Assembly: GCA_964532875.1 (NCBI GenBank)
Contig: CAZHIZ010000189.1
Location: 1 to 6,519 of the forward strand
Length of the DNA stretch: 6,519 nucleotides
From: Caldithrix sp964532875
GTDB lineage: Bacteria > Calditrichota > Calditrichia > Calditrichales > Calditrichaceae
Reading direction: 5' to 3'
How positions within the stretch are numbered: position 1 is the stretch's first letter; every line of letters starts with the position of its first letter. Below are positions 1-6,398 of this stretch, one piece after another. The notes under the pieces were generated by a model that was given only the letters and a program-made list of their open reading frames with translations, did not search any database and had not been told where the DNA came from. A program made the translations under genes and the position numbers.

Positions 1-2
1 CC

Positions 3-53
3 TTTACAGACACCAAACATCTACTCTGGCACATTCTGTTGGATTCGCTGTAA
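3..53 (+). CDS. possible 3' end of an upstream gene (partial)
   Basis: The frame starting at base 3 is open from the window edge to a TAA at 51-53 and would end a protein in ...HLLWHILLDSL, which looks like an amphipathic C-terminal helix. The other two forward frames are also open for a similar distance (stops at 62-64 and 76-78) but read less like protein. With only 16 codons visible this is a weak call. If real, the gene ends about 70 bp before the envelope cluster and could be co-transcribed with it. The segment may equally be non-coding leader. Confidence 0.22.
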   Translation, partial: FTDTKHLLWHILLDSL

Positions 54-123
54 TTTTAATGTAACCTTTAGACCGTAAATTTCGTAAAACAAATTAAAAG
101 GCAACTATTTCTCGGAGAGGAAA

Positions 124-1725
124 ATGGCTTTTCGTTTTAAAGTAATCTTTTTTCTGGCTCTGTTTCTTTCTCTGGCTACGGCGCAGAAAGGCGATTTGCA
201 AAAATTGTTTTCACGTAAAGAAATAGAGCGACGCGCTCTGCAAAAGTACATCACGCAAACCGATCGAAAAACCGTTCGGCATCAGGAAGATTTTACCGTT
301 GCTTCCGGAGATACCTTGCACGAAAATCTTATGCTATCCGACGGCGATTTAACCGTATATGGCGTTGTCAACGGTGATATTTTGGTATTGTTCGGAGATG
401 TGCGTTTGAAATCGGGCAGCGTTGTTAACGGGAATGTAACGGCGGTTAACGGGAATATCTTTCAGGATAAAAACAGCTTTGTGAGCGGAAACCAAATTGA
501 AACCAATGTGAAGAATTTATTCCCGGCGCGGGAATTCGGCAAGGATTACGACGAAGACATCATCGATGCTTATCTTGGGAAATACACACGTCGTTACAAC
601 AAAGAGTATAGTTCCCTAACCGTTGGTGAAAAAGAGCAAACGATCCTTTTTCGCTACAATCGTGTCCAAGGGCTTTTCCTGGGAATTCATTTTCCGGAAC
701 CGCCGCTTGCCCCAGAAAACAAGATGGTGTTACACGGATTTTTGGGCTATGGGTTTGCCGATAAAAAATTACGCTACAAAGCGGCTGTAGAGCACGGTTT
801 TTTTACAACACAAAAATATCGCTTGGAGTTGGGAGCCGCCCTGTACGATAAAATCGAAAGTAAGGACCATTGGCTTATTACACCCACGGAGAATACCTTA
901 GCCGCTTTCTTTTTAAACGATGATTATCAGGACTATTACCGGCGCAAAGGCTATGAATTGCACCTTAAGCAAAATTTGAGTCCTTTGGCCCGCCTTGGAC
1001 TTGCCTATCGGGTAGACCGCTATTCCAGCGTTCGGAAAGTAACGGATTGGGCCTTGTTTAAGGACAAAGATCGTTTTGGCCCTAATCCGCCGATCGATGA
1101 AGGCCTGATGAAAAGTTGGTATGCTTCATTTCTGTTGGATAGCAGGGATGATGTCCATACGCCTCATTCCGGTTGGTATTTAAAATTTTCACTGGAGAGC
1201 TCGGCTAAAAAACGGCACAGCGATTTTTCATTCAATCAATATGTGTTTGAATTACGTACCTATCAGCGCATTTCGGCTTACGAACGTTTGGATGTGCGTT
1301 TAAAAGCCGCTACTTCGGTTGGAACGGTTCCCCTGCAAAAACGGTTTCGCATGGGGGGCATTAGCACCCTGCGTGCCTTTCCTTACCGTTCGATTCGTGT
1401 CGGCAAGACGGACGGTGATCGTTTGGTATTGGCCAATGTCGAATATAATGTGCATCCGTCTTTGTTCAGTACTCCGTTTGGATTGGATGAAGATGTGCGT
1501 TACATTATATTCTTTGATGCCGGAACCGTGTGGTTGCGTCAGGATGTGAGCTCTAAAGATGCCTGGAATGCCGGATTTTCTCAGTTGAAATGGAGACAAA
1601 TAAAATCGGATATCGGCATTGCCATCAGTAATGCTTCGGGGCGGTTTCGAATTAATCTGGCCAAACGGCTGGACACCAACAAAAAAGCGTACGCCGTTAC
1701 GCTCCGTTTAAGTAAACCATTTTAG
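124..1725 (+). CDS. Omp85/BamA-type outer-membrane barrel with N-terminal bactofilin-like repeat segment
   Basis: This 533-residue protein is probably an outer-membrane barrel. Residues 1-20 are a signal peptide ending ATA before QKG. Residues about 57-128 form short glycine/valine-rich repeats (SGDT, DGDLTVYG, VNGDI, VNGNV, VNGNI, SGN) like polymer-forming (bactofilin-type) beta-helices. From about 172 to the end it looks like the Omp85/surface-antigen barrel: YNRVQGLFLG near 178-187, a DSRDD...TP.SGWY strand at 339-352, the loop-6 motif MGGISTLRAF at 410-419, FDAGTVW at 464-470 and a C-terminal Phe as in the beta-signal. The loop-6 motif, usually (V/I)RG(F/Y), reads LRAF; the Arg is kept but Gly is Ala. 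No POTRA domains are visible, so a BamA-like insertase role is not supported. The ATG at 124 follows GGAGAGG (114-120). It leads the three-gene cluster. Barrel assignment is firm; cargo or function is unknown. Confidence 0.88.
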   Translation: MAFRFKVIFFLALFLSLATAQKGDLQKLFSRKEIERRALQKYITQTDRKTVRHQEDFTVASGDTLHENLMLSDGDLTVYGVVNGDILVLFGDVRLKSGSVVNGNVTAVNGNIFQDKNSFVSGNQIETNVKNLFPAREFGKDYDEDIIDAYLGKYTRRYNKEYSSLTVGEKEQTILFRYNRVQGLFLGIHFPEPPLAPENKMVLHGFLGYGFADKKLRYKAAVEHGFFTTQKYRLELGAALYDKIESKDHWLITPTENTLAAFFLNDDYQDYYRRKGYELHLKQNLSPLARLGLAYRVDRYSSVRKVTDWALFKDKDRFGPNPPIDEGLMKSWYASFLLDSRDDVHTPHSGWYLKFSLESSAKKRHSDFSFNQYVFELRTYQRISAYERLDVRLKAATSVGTVPLQKRFRMGGISTLRAFPYRSIRVGKTDGDRLVLANVEYNVHPSLFSTPFGLDEDVRYIIFFDAGTVWLRQDVSSKDAWNAGFSQLKWRQIKSDIGIAISNASGRFRINLAKRLDTNKKAYAVTLRLSKPF

Positions 1726-1736
1726 GAAAGTTATTA

Positions 1737-3482
1737 ATGCCGGAAAGACTAAAATATTGGCTGATTGCACTAACCGTTTTTTTTAGCGGCCAGGTATGGG
1801 CGCAGACAAAAACGGTTGAGCTTAAGGATTTGGGAAAAGAGCAAATTTCTGTGGCCGGTTTTATTTTGAATGCGCAACGGAGCGTTCGTATTAAGGCCAT
1901 CGGGGCCGGTTACGAGCACGAATTCCTTCATTTTAAATCCTATCAGGCGGACCCCAACAATATGTTTGCTTACGCCTGGATTCTCGATGCCCATACACGT
2001 AAGATGGTCTGGCGCATGACTTTGAAAAATACAAAAAAAGTGGGCTGGAGCGGTTATAATCGGGAATTCATCGGTACGGTACGACTGCCGAAAGGGACGT
2101 ACGAAGTGTATTTTAGCAGTGTGGAACCGATCTTTTTTTGGGGAAACAAAGGCTTTATTTCTTTACATCGTATTTTTAAAAAATTAATGGGGACCAAGCG
2201 CGAATGGAACGACGAAGCGCAAAAATGGATGGTACGCATTTCGGGTGTGGACGAGTCGTTAGATGCCAAAGATGTACGCAAAGAGCAAGCGCTTTTTCTT
2301 CAAAAAACCGTTGCTTATTTGGTAAATCAGCCGGATGAATCGTTTGAAAAGGTCGGATTTTCTTTAAAAGAAAAGGCGCGTTTGCAAATTTATGCCCAGG
2401 GCGAAGGATTAAAAGGTAAAATGTTTGATTACGGTTGGATTATCGATGCCCGAACCCATGAACGCATCTGGATGATGGAGGAAGAAGAAACCGCTTATGG
2501 TGGCGGTGCCGAAAAAAATCGGGTAATACGCACAACCCTGGAATTTAAGCCCGGCGATTATTTATTGTATTACAAAACCGATGATAGCCATTCGGCTGAA
2601 GAATGGAATGCCAATCCGCCGTATGATCCTTTCTTTTGGGGTGTCATCGTACGTCCGGCTCAGTCTTCATTCGATTGGAGTAAGGTAGGTAAGTACAGCG
2701 AACAGCGATCGGATGTTATTGTGAGCATGACGCAGGTGGGTGACTACGCTTACAAAGAAGGGTTCATCAAGGTGCTGCAACCCACCACGGTGCGTATCTA
2801 TTGTCTGGGAGAAGGGCGCAACGGAGAAATGTTCGATTACGGCTGGATTAGTCGGGCCGAAGACGGTAAGATCATTTGGAAGATGGATTTCGACCAAACA
2901 CGCCACGCCGGCGGTTCTTCTAAAAATCGGCTTTACGACGATACAATCACCTTATTGCCGGGTACCTACGTCGTTCATTATCAAACGGACGATTCCCATT
3001 CGTATGAGGGCTGGAATGCCGAGCCCCCGCAACATCCGGAGATGTGGGGCATCACCCTTTACAATTTGGGGCCGAAAAATGCCGTGCGCGTCATACCGCG
3101 TCCACCATTAAATACTAAGAACATTCTGGCGCGGCTTGTGCAGGTGGGCGATGATGAATTCCTAAAAAAGGACATTTATCTGGACAAACCGACGCAAATC
3201 CGCATTTATTGTCTGGGCGAGGGGGACGAAGCCGGTATGTACGATTACGGTTGGATTAAGAATATGGAAAGCGGTGAGACAGTTTGGAAAATGCGTTACG
3301 AAAATACCGTTCATGCCGGAGGCGCCTTAAAAAATCGTCTTGTAGATACCATCATTACTCTGCAACCGGGACACTATCGGGTCTATTACAAGTCCGACGA
3401 CAGCCATTCCTACAGGCATTGGAATGCACCCGCACCTTACGACGAACGCAATTACGGCATTACGGTGTACCGGCTTAATTAG
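1737..3482 (+). CDS. secreted four-repeat protein of unrecognised family (DDSHS/WNA repeat)
   Basis: I do not recognise this 581-residue protein. Residues 1-22 are a signal peptide (cleavage after VWA), so it is exported; no later membrane segment is seen. The rest is four copies of a beta-rich domain at about 28-142, 200-308, 336-444 and 472-580. The last three share this order: L.IY or RIYCLGEG, FDYGWI, IW.M, a GG..KNR segment, a strand with PG.Y, DDSHS, WNA.PP and a final WG or YG strand. DYGW (231, 367, 503), KNR (260, 396, 532), DDSHS (282, 418, 554) and WNA (290, 426, 562) all recur at exactly 136 residues. The first copy is diverged: FAYAWI replaces FDYGWI and the DDSHS-WNA segment is absent. 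The ATG follows AGGAAAG (1724-1730), which overlaps the upstream stop. Ligand or metal binding by the Asp/His cluster is only a guess. Confidence 0.9.
   Translation: MPERLKYWLIALTVFFSGQVWAQTKTVELKDLGKEQISVAGFILNAQRSVRIKAIGAGYEHEFLHFKSYQADPNNMFAYAWILDAHTRKMVWRMTLKNTKKVGWSGYNREFIGTVRLPKGTYEVYFSSVEPIFFWGNKGFISLHRIFKKLMGTKREWNDEAQKWMVRISGVDESLDAKDVRKEQALFLQKTVAYLVNQPDESFEKVGFSLKEKARLQIYAQGEGLKGKMFDYGWIIDARTHERIWMMEEEETAYGGGAEKNRVIRTTLEFKPGDYLLYYKTDDSHSAEEWNANPPYDPFFWGVIVRPAQSSFDWSKVGKYSEQRSDVIVSMTQVGDYAYKEGFIKVLQPTTVRIYCLGEGRNGEMFDYGWISRAEDGKIIWKMDFDQTRHAGGSSKNRLYDDTITLLPGTYVVHYQTDDSHSYEGWNAEPPQHPEMWGITLYNLGPKNAVRVIPRPPLNTKNILARLVQVGDDEFLKKDIYLDKPTQIRIYCLGEGDEAGMYDYGWIKNMESGETVWKMRYENTVHAGGALKNRLVDTIITLQPGHYRVYYKSDDSHSYRHWNAPAPYDERNYGITVYRLN
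2334..3476 (+). repeat. three in-frame coding repeats, 408-bp period
   Basis: Codons 200-308, 336-444 and 472-580 of the second gene are three tandem copies of one domain with 27-residue linkers. Every conserved landmark is exactly 136 codons from its counterpart, so no insertion or deletion has survived between copies. The DNA has diverged while the protein core is kept, which indicates old duplications held by selection on length and core residues. The linkers differ in sequence but not in length. Confidence 0.85.
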
Positions 3483-3491
3483 TGTTTTTTG

Positions 3492-3500
3492 AAAGGGGGA
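3492..3500 (+). promoter_or_regulatory. ribosome binding site that fixes the third gene's start
   Basis: The purine run AAAGGGGGA lies just before the ATG at 3504. An in-frame TTG at 3489 would place this run inside the coding region and leave no binding site before it. The ATG is therefore preferred. Confidence 0.8.
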
Positions 3501-3503
3501 ACT

Positions 3504-4292
3504 ATGAGATTGGCCAAATTGATCGCCGGGTTGATTTTAATTGTGGGCATGTATGGTCTGCGTGCCGCCGACCTTCACGAAACCGTGCGCAAGTCCATTC
3601 CTGCCGAACATATCGAAAAGGTAGTTGTTAACAGCACCAACGGTTCGATTATTGTGACAAGCTGGGCCAAAGATTCCATTGCTGTTGTAGCCCATAAAAA
3701 ATTGGACGGCTCGGGAGAAAAAGCCTGGCAAATGTTAAAATCGATTAAAATTTTTACCGAAATTCAAGGCCATAGCTTGAAATTATATTCAGAAATTCCC
3801 AGAGTGCAAAGTCATGGCTGGATGCATTGGCTACTGGGTCTGGGTATTAAAAATTTTAGAGTTTCCTGGGAAATTACCGTACCGAACGGAATGCAAGTGG
3901 AAGCCGCCTCTACAAACGGTGATATTGAATTGGATGATCTACAGAATGTCATATCTGCCACGGCCACGAACGGAACCATCAATGCTTTGCGCATAAAAGG
4001 GCCGGCCGATTTGCATAGCACCAACGGCGACATTCATATTTATTACGTAGAATTGCCTCAAAAAGGGCATATTGACATTTCCACAACCAACGGCAAAATC
4101 GAGCTGATTTTGCCTCTACAGGCCAATTGCCGCATTTCGGCCTATTCCACCAACGGGCAAATAAGCTGTGATTTGAGCAATATGCACCAAACCGAACGTA
4201 GAAAACGGTCTTTAACCACTGTAGTTGGCCATGGCGGGATACCCGTAAATTTGGAAACGACAAACGGAGATATTTCCATTTTTAACAAATAA
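3504..4292 (+). CDS. secreted DUF4097-like beta-helix (putative adhesin-type) protein
   Basis: This 262-residue protein starts with a signal peptide (residues 1-21, cleavage after GLRA). The mature part carries seven TNG turns at residues 45, 137, 155, 173, 195, 216 and 253, mostly as STNG or TTNG followed by two to four alternating hydrophobic residues (DIEL, DIHIY, KIELIL, DISIF). The spacing of 18 to 22 residues in the middle fits one turn of a right-handed beta-helix. This pattern is typical of the DUF4097 (putative adhesin) family; the family name is from memory of its motif. No lipobox or membrane anchor is seen, so it is probably periplasmic or released. It follows the repeat protein by 21 bp and is likely co-transcribed with it. 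A tryptophan-containing stretch (residues 106-122, GWMHWLLGLG) interrupts the helix and could be a loop or contact surface. The function of the family is not established. Confidence 0.87.
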   Translation: MRLAKLIAGLILIVGMYGLRAADLHETVRKSIPAEHIEKVVVNSTNGSIIVTSWAKDSIAVVAHKKLDGSGEKAWQMLKSIKIFTEIQGHSLKLYSEIPRVQSHGWMHWLLGLGIKNFRVSWEITVPNGMQVEAASTNGDIELDDLQNVISATATNGTINALRIKGPADLHSTNGDIHIYYVELPQKGHIDISTTNGKIELILPLQANCRISAYSTNGQISCDLSNMHQTERRKRSLTTVVGHGGIPVNLETTNGDISIFNK

Positions 4293-4345
4293 AAGCATAT
4301 TGTTCGGCCGCACGCGGGGGCGGTGGGATGGGTTTATGAGTGAAA

Positions 4346-4387
4346 AAAATAAAAAATACAAAATACAAAATACAAAATAAAAAATAG
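4346..4387 (+). repeat. AT-rich heptamer tandem array, six units
   Basis: Six consecutive 7-bp units read AAAATAA, AAAATAC three times, AAAATAA and AAAATAG. The units differ only at the last base. Such 7-bp arrays resemble the short tandemly repeated repetitive (STRR) sequences described in cyanobacteria, but I cannot say whether they share a mechanism. Copy number could vary by slippage. Confidence 0.85.
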
Positions 4388-4413
4388 ATGTGATATGGGT
4401 ACGTTTTAATTTT

Positions 4414-4487
4414 GGAATACTGATCCGACTATTGTCGTACCATTTACGTTATTCTTACCCTATTAATAAGGAATACGACTATCGTAC
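4414..4487 (+). repeat. diverged direct repeat (GGAATAC...CGACTAT...GTAC)
   Basis: Bases 4414-4440 and 4470-4487 share GGAATAC, CGACTAT and CGTAC in the same order; the second copy lacks a short insert after GGAATA and is one step more compact. GTCGTA (4434-4439) and TACGAC (4474-4479) can also pair as an imperfect stem. It may be a remnant of a dispersed repeat. Confidence 0.45.
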
Positions 4488-4584
4488 AAGTTCTACCCAC
4501 AAAAAATAAAAGATGTAACTGGACAAAATAGGTATGATTTTCCCGAGACATCCCGACACACCACAGATCAGCCGAAAGAAGGAT

Positions 4585-4623
4585 TGAATTGCCGCGAGCT
4601 GAATTGCCACGAACTTTAGCTCG
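4585..4623 (+). repeat. 15-bp tandem duplication with inverted partner
   Basis: TGAATTGCCGCGAGC (4585-4599) is followed directly by TGAATTGCCACGAAC (4600-4614), with 13 of 15 bases equal. CGAGCT at 4595-4600 is mirrored by AGCTCG at 4618-4623, so the unit can fold. The layout looks like a decayed palindromic intergenic element rather than coding sequence. Confidence 0.6.
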
Positions 4624-4707
4624 AGGTTGAAAAAGCCTTCACAAAAATATTGGGAAATTTATCCCCGGCAATGAAGACCAATTCCGGCGGCTGTTGCTAA
4701 TCGGTTG

Positions 4708-4800
4708 CCGAGTGGTTCCCCGCTTGCAGCGGGGACACGTATCGAGGCAACGGCGGCCCGGTTCTCTCGATACACTCCGCCTGCGGCGGAGCGGTTGGTG
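4708..4800 (+). repeat. REPIN-like inverted pair of hairpin elements
   Basis: Two similar elements lie head to head. Read on the - strand, the left one is CTCGATAC (4746-4739), a hairpin (4735-4717) and CCACTCGG (4715-4708). Read on the + strand, the right one is CTCGATAC (4766-4773), a hairpin (4775-4791) and CGGTTGGTG (4792-4800). The hairpins are CCCCGCT-TGC-AGCGGGG (an outer T-A pair extends the stem to 8 bp) and CTCCGCC-TGC-GGCGGAG. The two stems differ at two base pairs, and both changes keep pairing. The GTATCGAG/CTCGATAC pair closes a central 8-bp stem, so the whole unit could form three adjacent hairpins. This is the layout of a REP doublet (REPIN). No RAYT transposase is present in the window. 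Confidence 0.65.
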
Positions 4801-4826
4801 CCCTCCTTCCCACCACATCGAAGATT

Positions 4827-4902
4827 CGGCCAATAACGTACCAATTCCCAATTCCCAGTTCCTAATCCCCAATTCCCCTTTACTCTCCACCCTTAACGAA
4901 AA
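4827..4902 (-). repeat. GGGAATT-type heptamer array, left arm
   Basis: Read on the - strand, bases 4877-4843 are five 7-bp units: GGGAATT, GGGGATT, AGGAACT, GGGAATT, GGGAATT. The flanks also match the right arm at 6438-6519: a TTTCGTTAAGGG-type segment and GAGTAAAGG on the gene side, and an ATTGGCCG-type segment on the far side. The match therefore covers about 75 bp and is more than a shared simple repeat. It lies in opposite orientation to the right arm. Confidence 0.8.
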
Positions 4903-5081
4903 GGGATCGCAGCTCAGCTTTCGACGAATTCAAAATCCAGCCTTTGTAAAATCTGTTCTTTCATTCCGGTAAAAACCTATCGCACGATCATTGGTTACCC
5001 ACCTGTGTATTTTTATTCCTCGTTTTCGAAATATATTCAACATATTTAAAAATAAAAGGTTAAGAGTGCTTAAAAGTCGGT

Positions 5082-5110
5082 TTTGGCATTGATTCTGAAT
5101 TTTAAATTTG
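5082..5110 (+). promoter_or_regulatory. weak promoter candidate for rocD
   Basis: TTTG at 5082-5085 and TAAATTTG at 5103-5110, 17 bp apart, fit the TTTG / TAnnTTTG pattern known for Bacteroidetes primary sigma factors. A sigma70 reading would use TTGGCA (5083-5088) as -35, but no good -10 lies 16-18 bp further on. The implied leader is about 75-80 bp. In AT-rich DNA such matches arise by chance. Confidence 0.3.
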
Positions 5111-5140
5111 TAAATTAGCCTGCGTTTGATTAATGTACAT

Positions 5141-5163
5141 CGCGCAAAATAAATAATGGCGCG
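5141..5163 (+). promoter_or_regulatory. small inverted repeat in the rocD leader
   Basis: CGCGC (5141-5145) and GCGCG (5159-5163) can pair across a 13-base A-rich loop, about 30 bp before the rocD start. The GC stem stands out in an AT-rich leader. It could be an mRNA hairpin, but the stem is only 5 bp and no T-tract follows. Confidence 0.3.
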
Positions 5164-5192
5164 TCTCTAACGATTTAACGAAGGGAGCAAGC

Positions 5193-6398
5193 ATGAATTC
5201 AAAAGAATACATCGCTTTGGAAGATACTTACGGCGCGCACAATTACCATCCTTTGGATGTGGTAATTGAGCGGGGCGAAGGTGTTTGGGTGTACGATGTG
5301 GACGGTAAAAAATACATGGATTTTTTGAGTGCTTATTCAGCCCTTAATCAGGGACACGTTCACCCGCGCATTCTAAAAGCTATGGAAGAACAAGCCCGTA
5401 AATTAACCTTGACCTCCCGCGCTTTTCGTAACGACAAGTTAGGATTATTCTGTAAAAAGCTGGCTGATTTGTGTGAAATGGAAATGGTGTTGCCCATGAA
5501 TACGGGAGCCGAAGCGGTGGAGACGGCTATTAAAGCCGCGCGGAAATGGGGCTACACCAAAAAGGGCATTCCGGAAAATCAGGCAGAAATTATTGTTTGT
5601 GCCAATAATTTTCACGGAAGAACCACAACGATTATCGGATTTTCTACGGAAGAGCAGTACAAAGAAAACTTCGGTCCGTTTACGCCCGGATTCAAAATTG
5701 TTCCCTACGGAGATGCCGCCGCCATGGAAAAGGCCGTGACGGAAAATACGGCAGCCGTCATGTTAGAACCGATCCAGGGAGAAGGGGGCATCATCATTCC
5801 CCCGAACGGTTATTTGCAAAAAGTACAGGCCATTTGCCGTGAAAACAACGTCCTTTTTATTGCGGACGAAGTGCAAACCGGATTGGGACGAACCGGAAAA
5901 TTATTCGGGTATCAACATGAGAGTGGTGTAAAGCCGGACATGCTCATCATCGGTAAAGCGCTTTCCGGCGGATTTTATCCCGTTTCGGCCGTGGTGAGCA
6001 GCAAAGAAATATTGGGCGTCTTTCGTCCCGGGGATCATGGCAGCACATTCGGTGGTAACCCCCTGGCTGCAGCTATTGCCATGGCCGCTTTGGATGTGAT
6101 TGTTGAAGAAAAATTGCCTGAGCGTTCCGCCGAATTGGGCCAATATTTGATGGATCGACTTAAGGCGGTGAACAGCAAACATGTCAAAGAGATTCGTGGA
6201 CGCGGGCTGTTTGTCGGTATCGAGTTAAAGCCGGAAGCCGGTGGGGCGCGACGTTTTAGCGAATTTTTGCAAAACGAAGGCCTTCTCTGTAAAGAAACGC
6301 ACGAGCACGTCATCCGTCTCGCTCCGCCACTCATCATTTCCAAAGAAGAGATCGATTGGGCCATCGGTAAAATCAAATTGGCCCTGGAGACCTTGTAA
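5193..6398 (+). CDS. rocD: ornithine aminotransferase (ornithine-oxo-acid transaminase)
   Basis: This PLP enzyme transfers the delta-amino group of ornithine to 2-oxoglutarate, giving glutamate-5-semialdehyde and glutamate, which links arginine/ornithine and proline metabolism in the cytoplasm. At 401 residues it has the usual bacterial length and no signal peptide. Family features are intact: NYHPLDVV at 17-24 (Tyr18 matches human OAT Tyr55), SAYSALNQGH at 46-55, phosphate-binding NTGAEAVE at 103-110, FHGR at 140-143 (Phe stacks on PLP), EPIQGEGG at 192-199, DEVQTG at 225-230 (Asp225 pairs with the pyridine N), the Schiff-base Lys255 in GKALSGG, GSTFGGNP at 283-290, and Arg375 in IRLAPPL. 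NYHP, the Glu197/Arg375 pair and GKALSGGFYPVSAV point to OAT rather than acetylornithine or GABA aminotransferase. The ATG follows AAGGGAG (5181-5187). No arginase or other roc gene lies beside it, and it stands alone between two inverted heptamer arrays. Confidence 0.95.
   Translation: MNSKEYIALEDTYGAHNYHPLDVVIERGEGVWVYDVDGKKYMDFLSAYSALNQGHVHPRILKAMEEQARKLTLTSRAFRNDKLGLFCKKLADLCEMEMVLPMNTGAEAVETAIKAARKWGYTKKGIPENQAEIIVCANNFHGRTTTIIGFSTEEQYKENFGPFTPGFKIVPYGDAAAMEKAVTENTAAVMLEPIQGEGGIIIPPNGYLQKVQAICRENNVLFIADEVQTGLGRTGKLFGYQHESGVKPDMLIIGKALSGGFYPVSAVVSSKEILGVFRPGDHGSTFGGNPLAAAIAMAALDVIVEEKLPERSAELGQYLMDRLKAVNSKHVKEIRGRGLFVGIELKPEAGGARRFSEFLQNEGLLCKETHEHVIRLAPPLIISKEEIDWAIGKIKLALETL

Larger units (their letters stand above)
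4293..5192 (+). other. 900-bp repeat-rich spacer with no convincing gene
   Basis: No open frame here has a credible start site together with protein-like composition. The spacer begins with a GC-rich patch (about 4303-4326) and then holds a series of distinct small repeats: an AT heptamer array (4346-4387), a diverged direct repeat (4414-4487), a 15-bp tandem (4585-4614), paired hairpin elements (4708-4800) and an AATTCCC-type heptamer array (4827-4902). Bases 4903-5080 are AT-rich with no feature that I can name, and the rocD leader follows. No tRNA or rRNA was recognised. Confidence 0.75.

Noticed and set aside
27..42. Sigma54-like TGGCAC ... TTGG upstream of the first gene
   Set aside because: The GG-to-GC spacing is one base too long and the second element reads TTGG instead of TTGC, so the two invariant features are not both met.
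1300..1599. 99-codon open frame on the - strand
   Set aside because: It lies wholly inside the conserved barrel-coding region of the first gene, has no clear ribosome binding site and reads as low-quality protein.
2740..3111. 123-codon open frame on the + strand inside the repeat gene
   Set aside because: It is out of frame with a gene whose own reading is supported by exact 136-residue repeats; its composition is rich in Arg, Cys and Pro without any motif.
3489..3503. TTG start five codons earlier for the third gene
   Set aside because: It would place the strong AAAGGGGGA ribosome binding site inside the coding region and leave none in front of the TTG; the ATG at 3504 also gives a normal signal peptide.
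4303..4326. Terminator after the three-gene cluster
   Set aside because: The GC-rich patch CCGC...GCGG pairs only weakly and is not followed by a run of T.
4843..4877. CRISPR array
   Set aside because: The units are contiguous 7-mers with no spacers between them, as are those at 4346-4387.
4694..4972. 92-codon open frame across the spacer
   Set aside because: It runs through the hairpin pair and the heptamer array; the product is translated repeat (for example PNSQFLIPNS) and has no ribosome binding site.
6035..6376. 113-codon open frame on the - strand within rocD
   Set aside because: It is antisense to well-conserved aminotransferase motifs and has no protein signature of its own.
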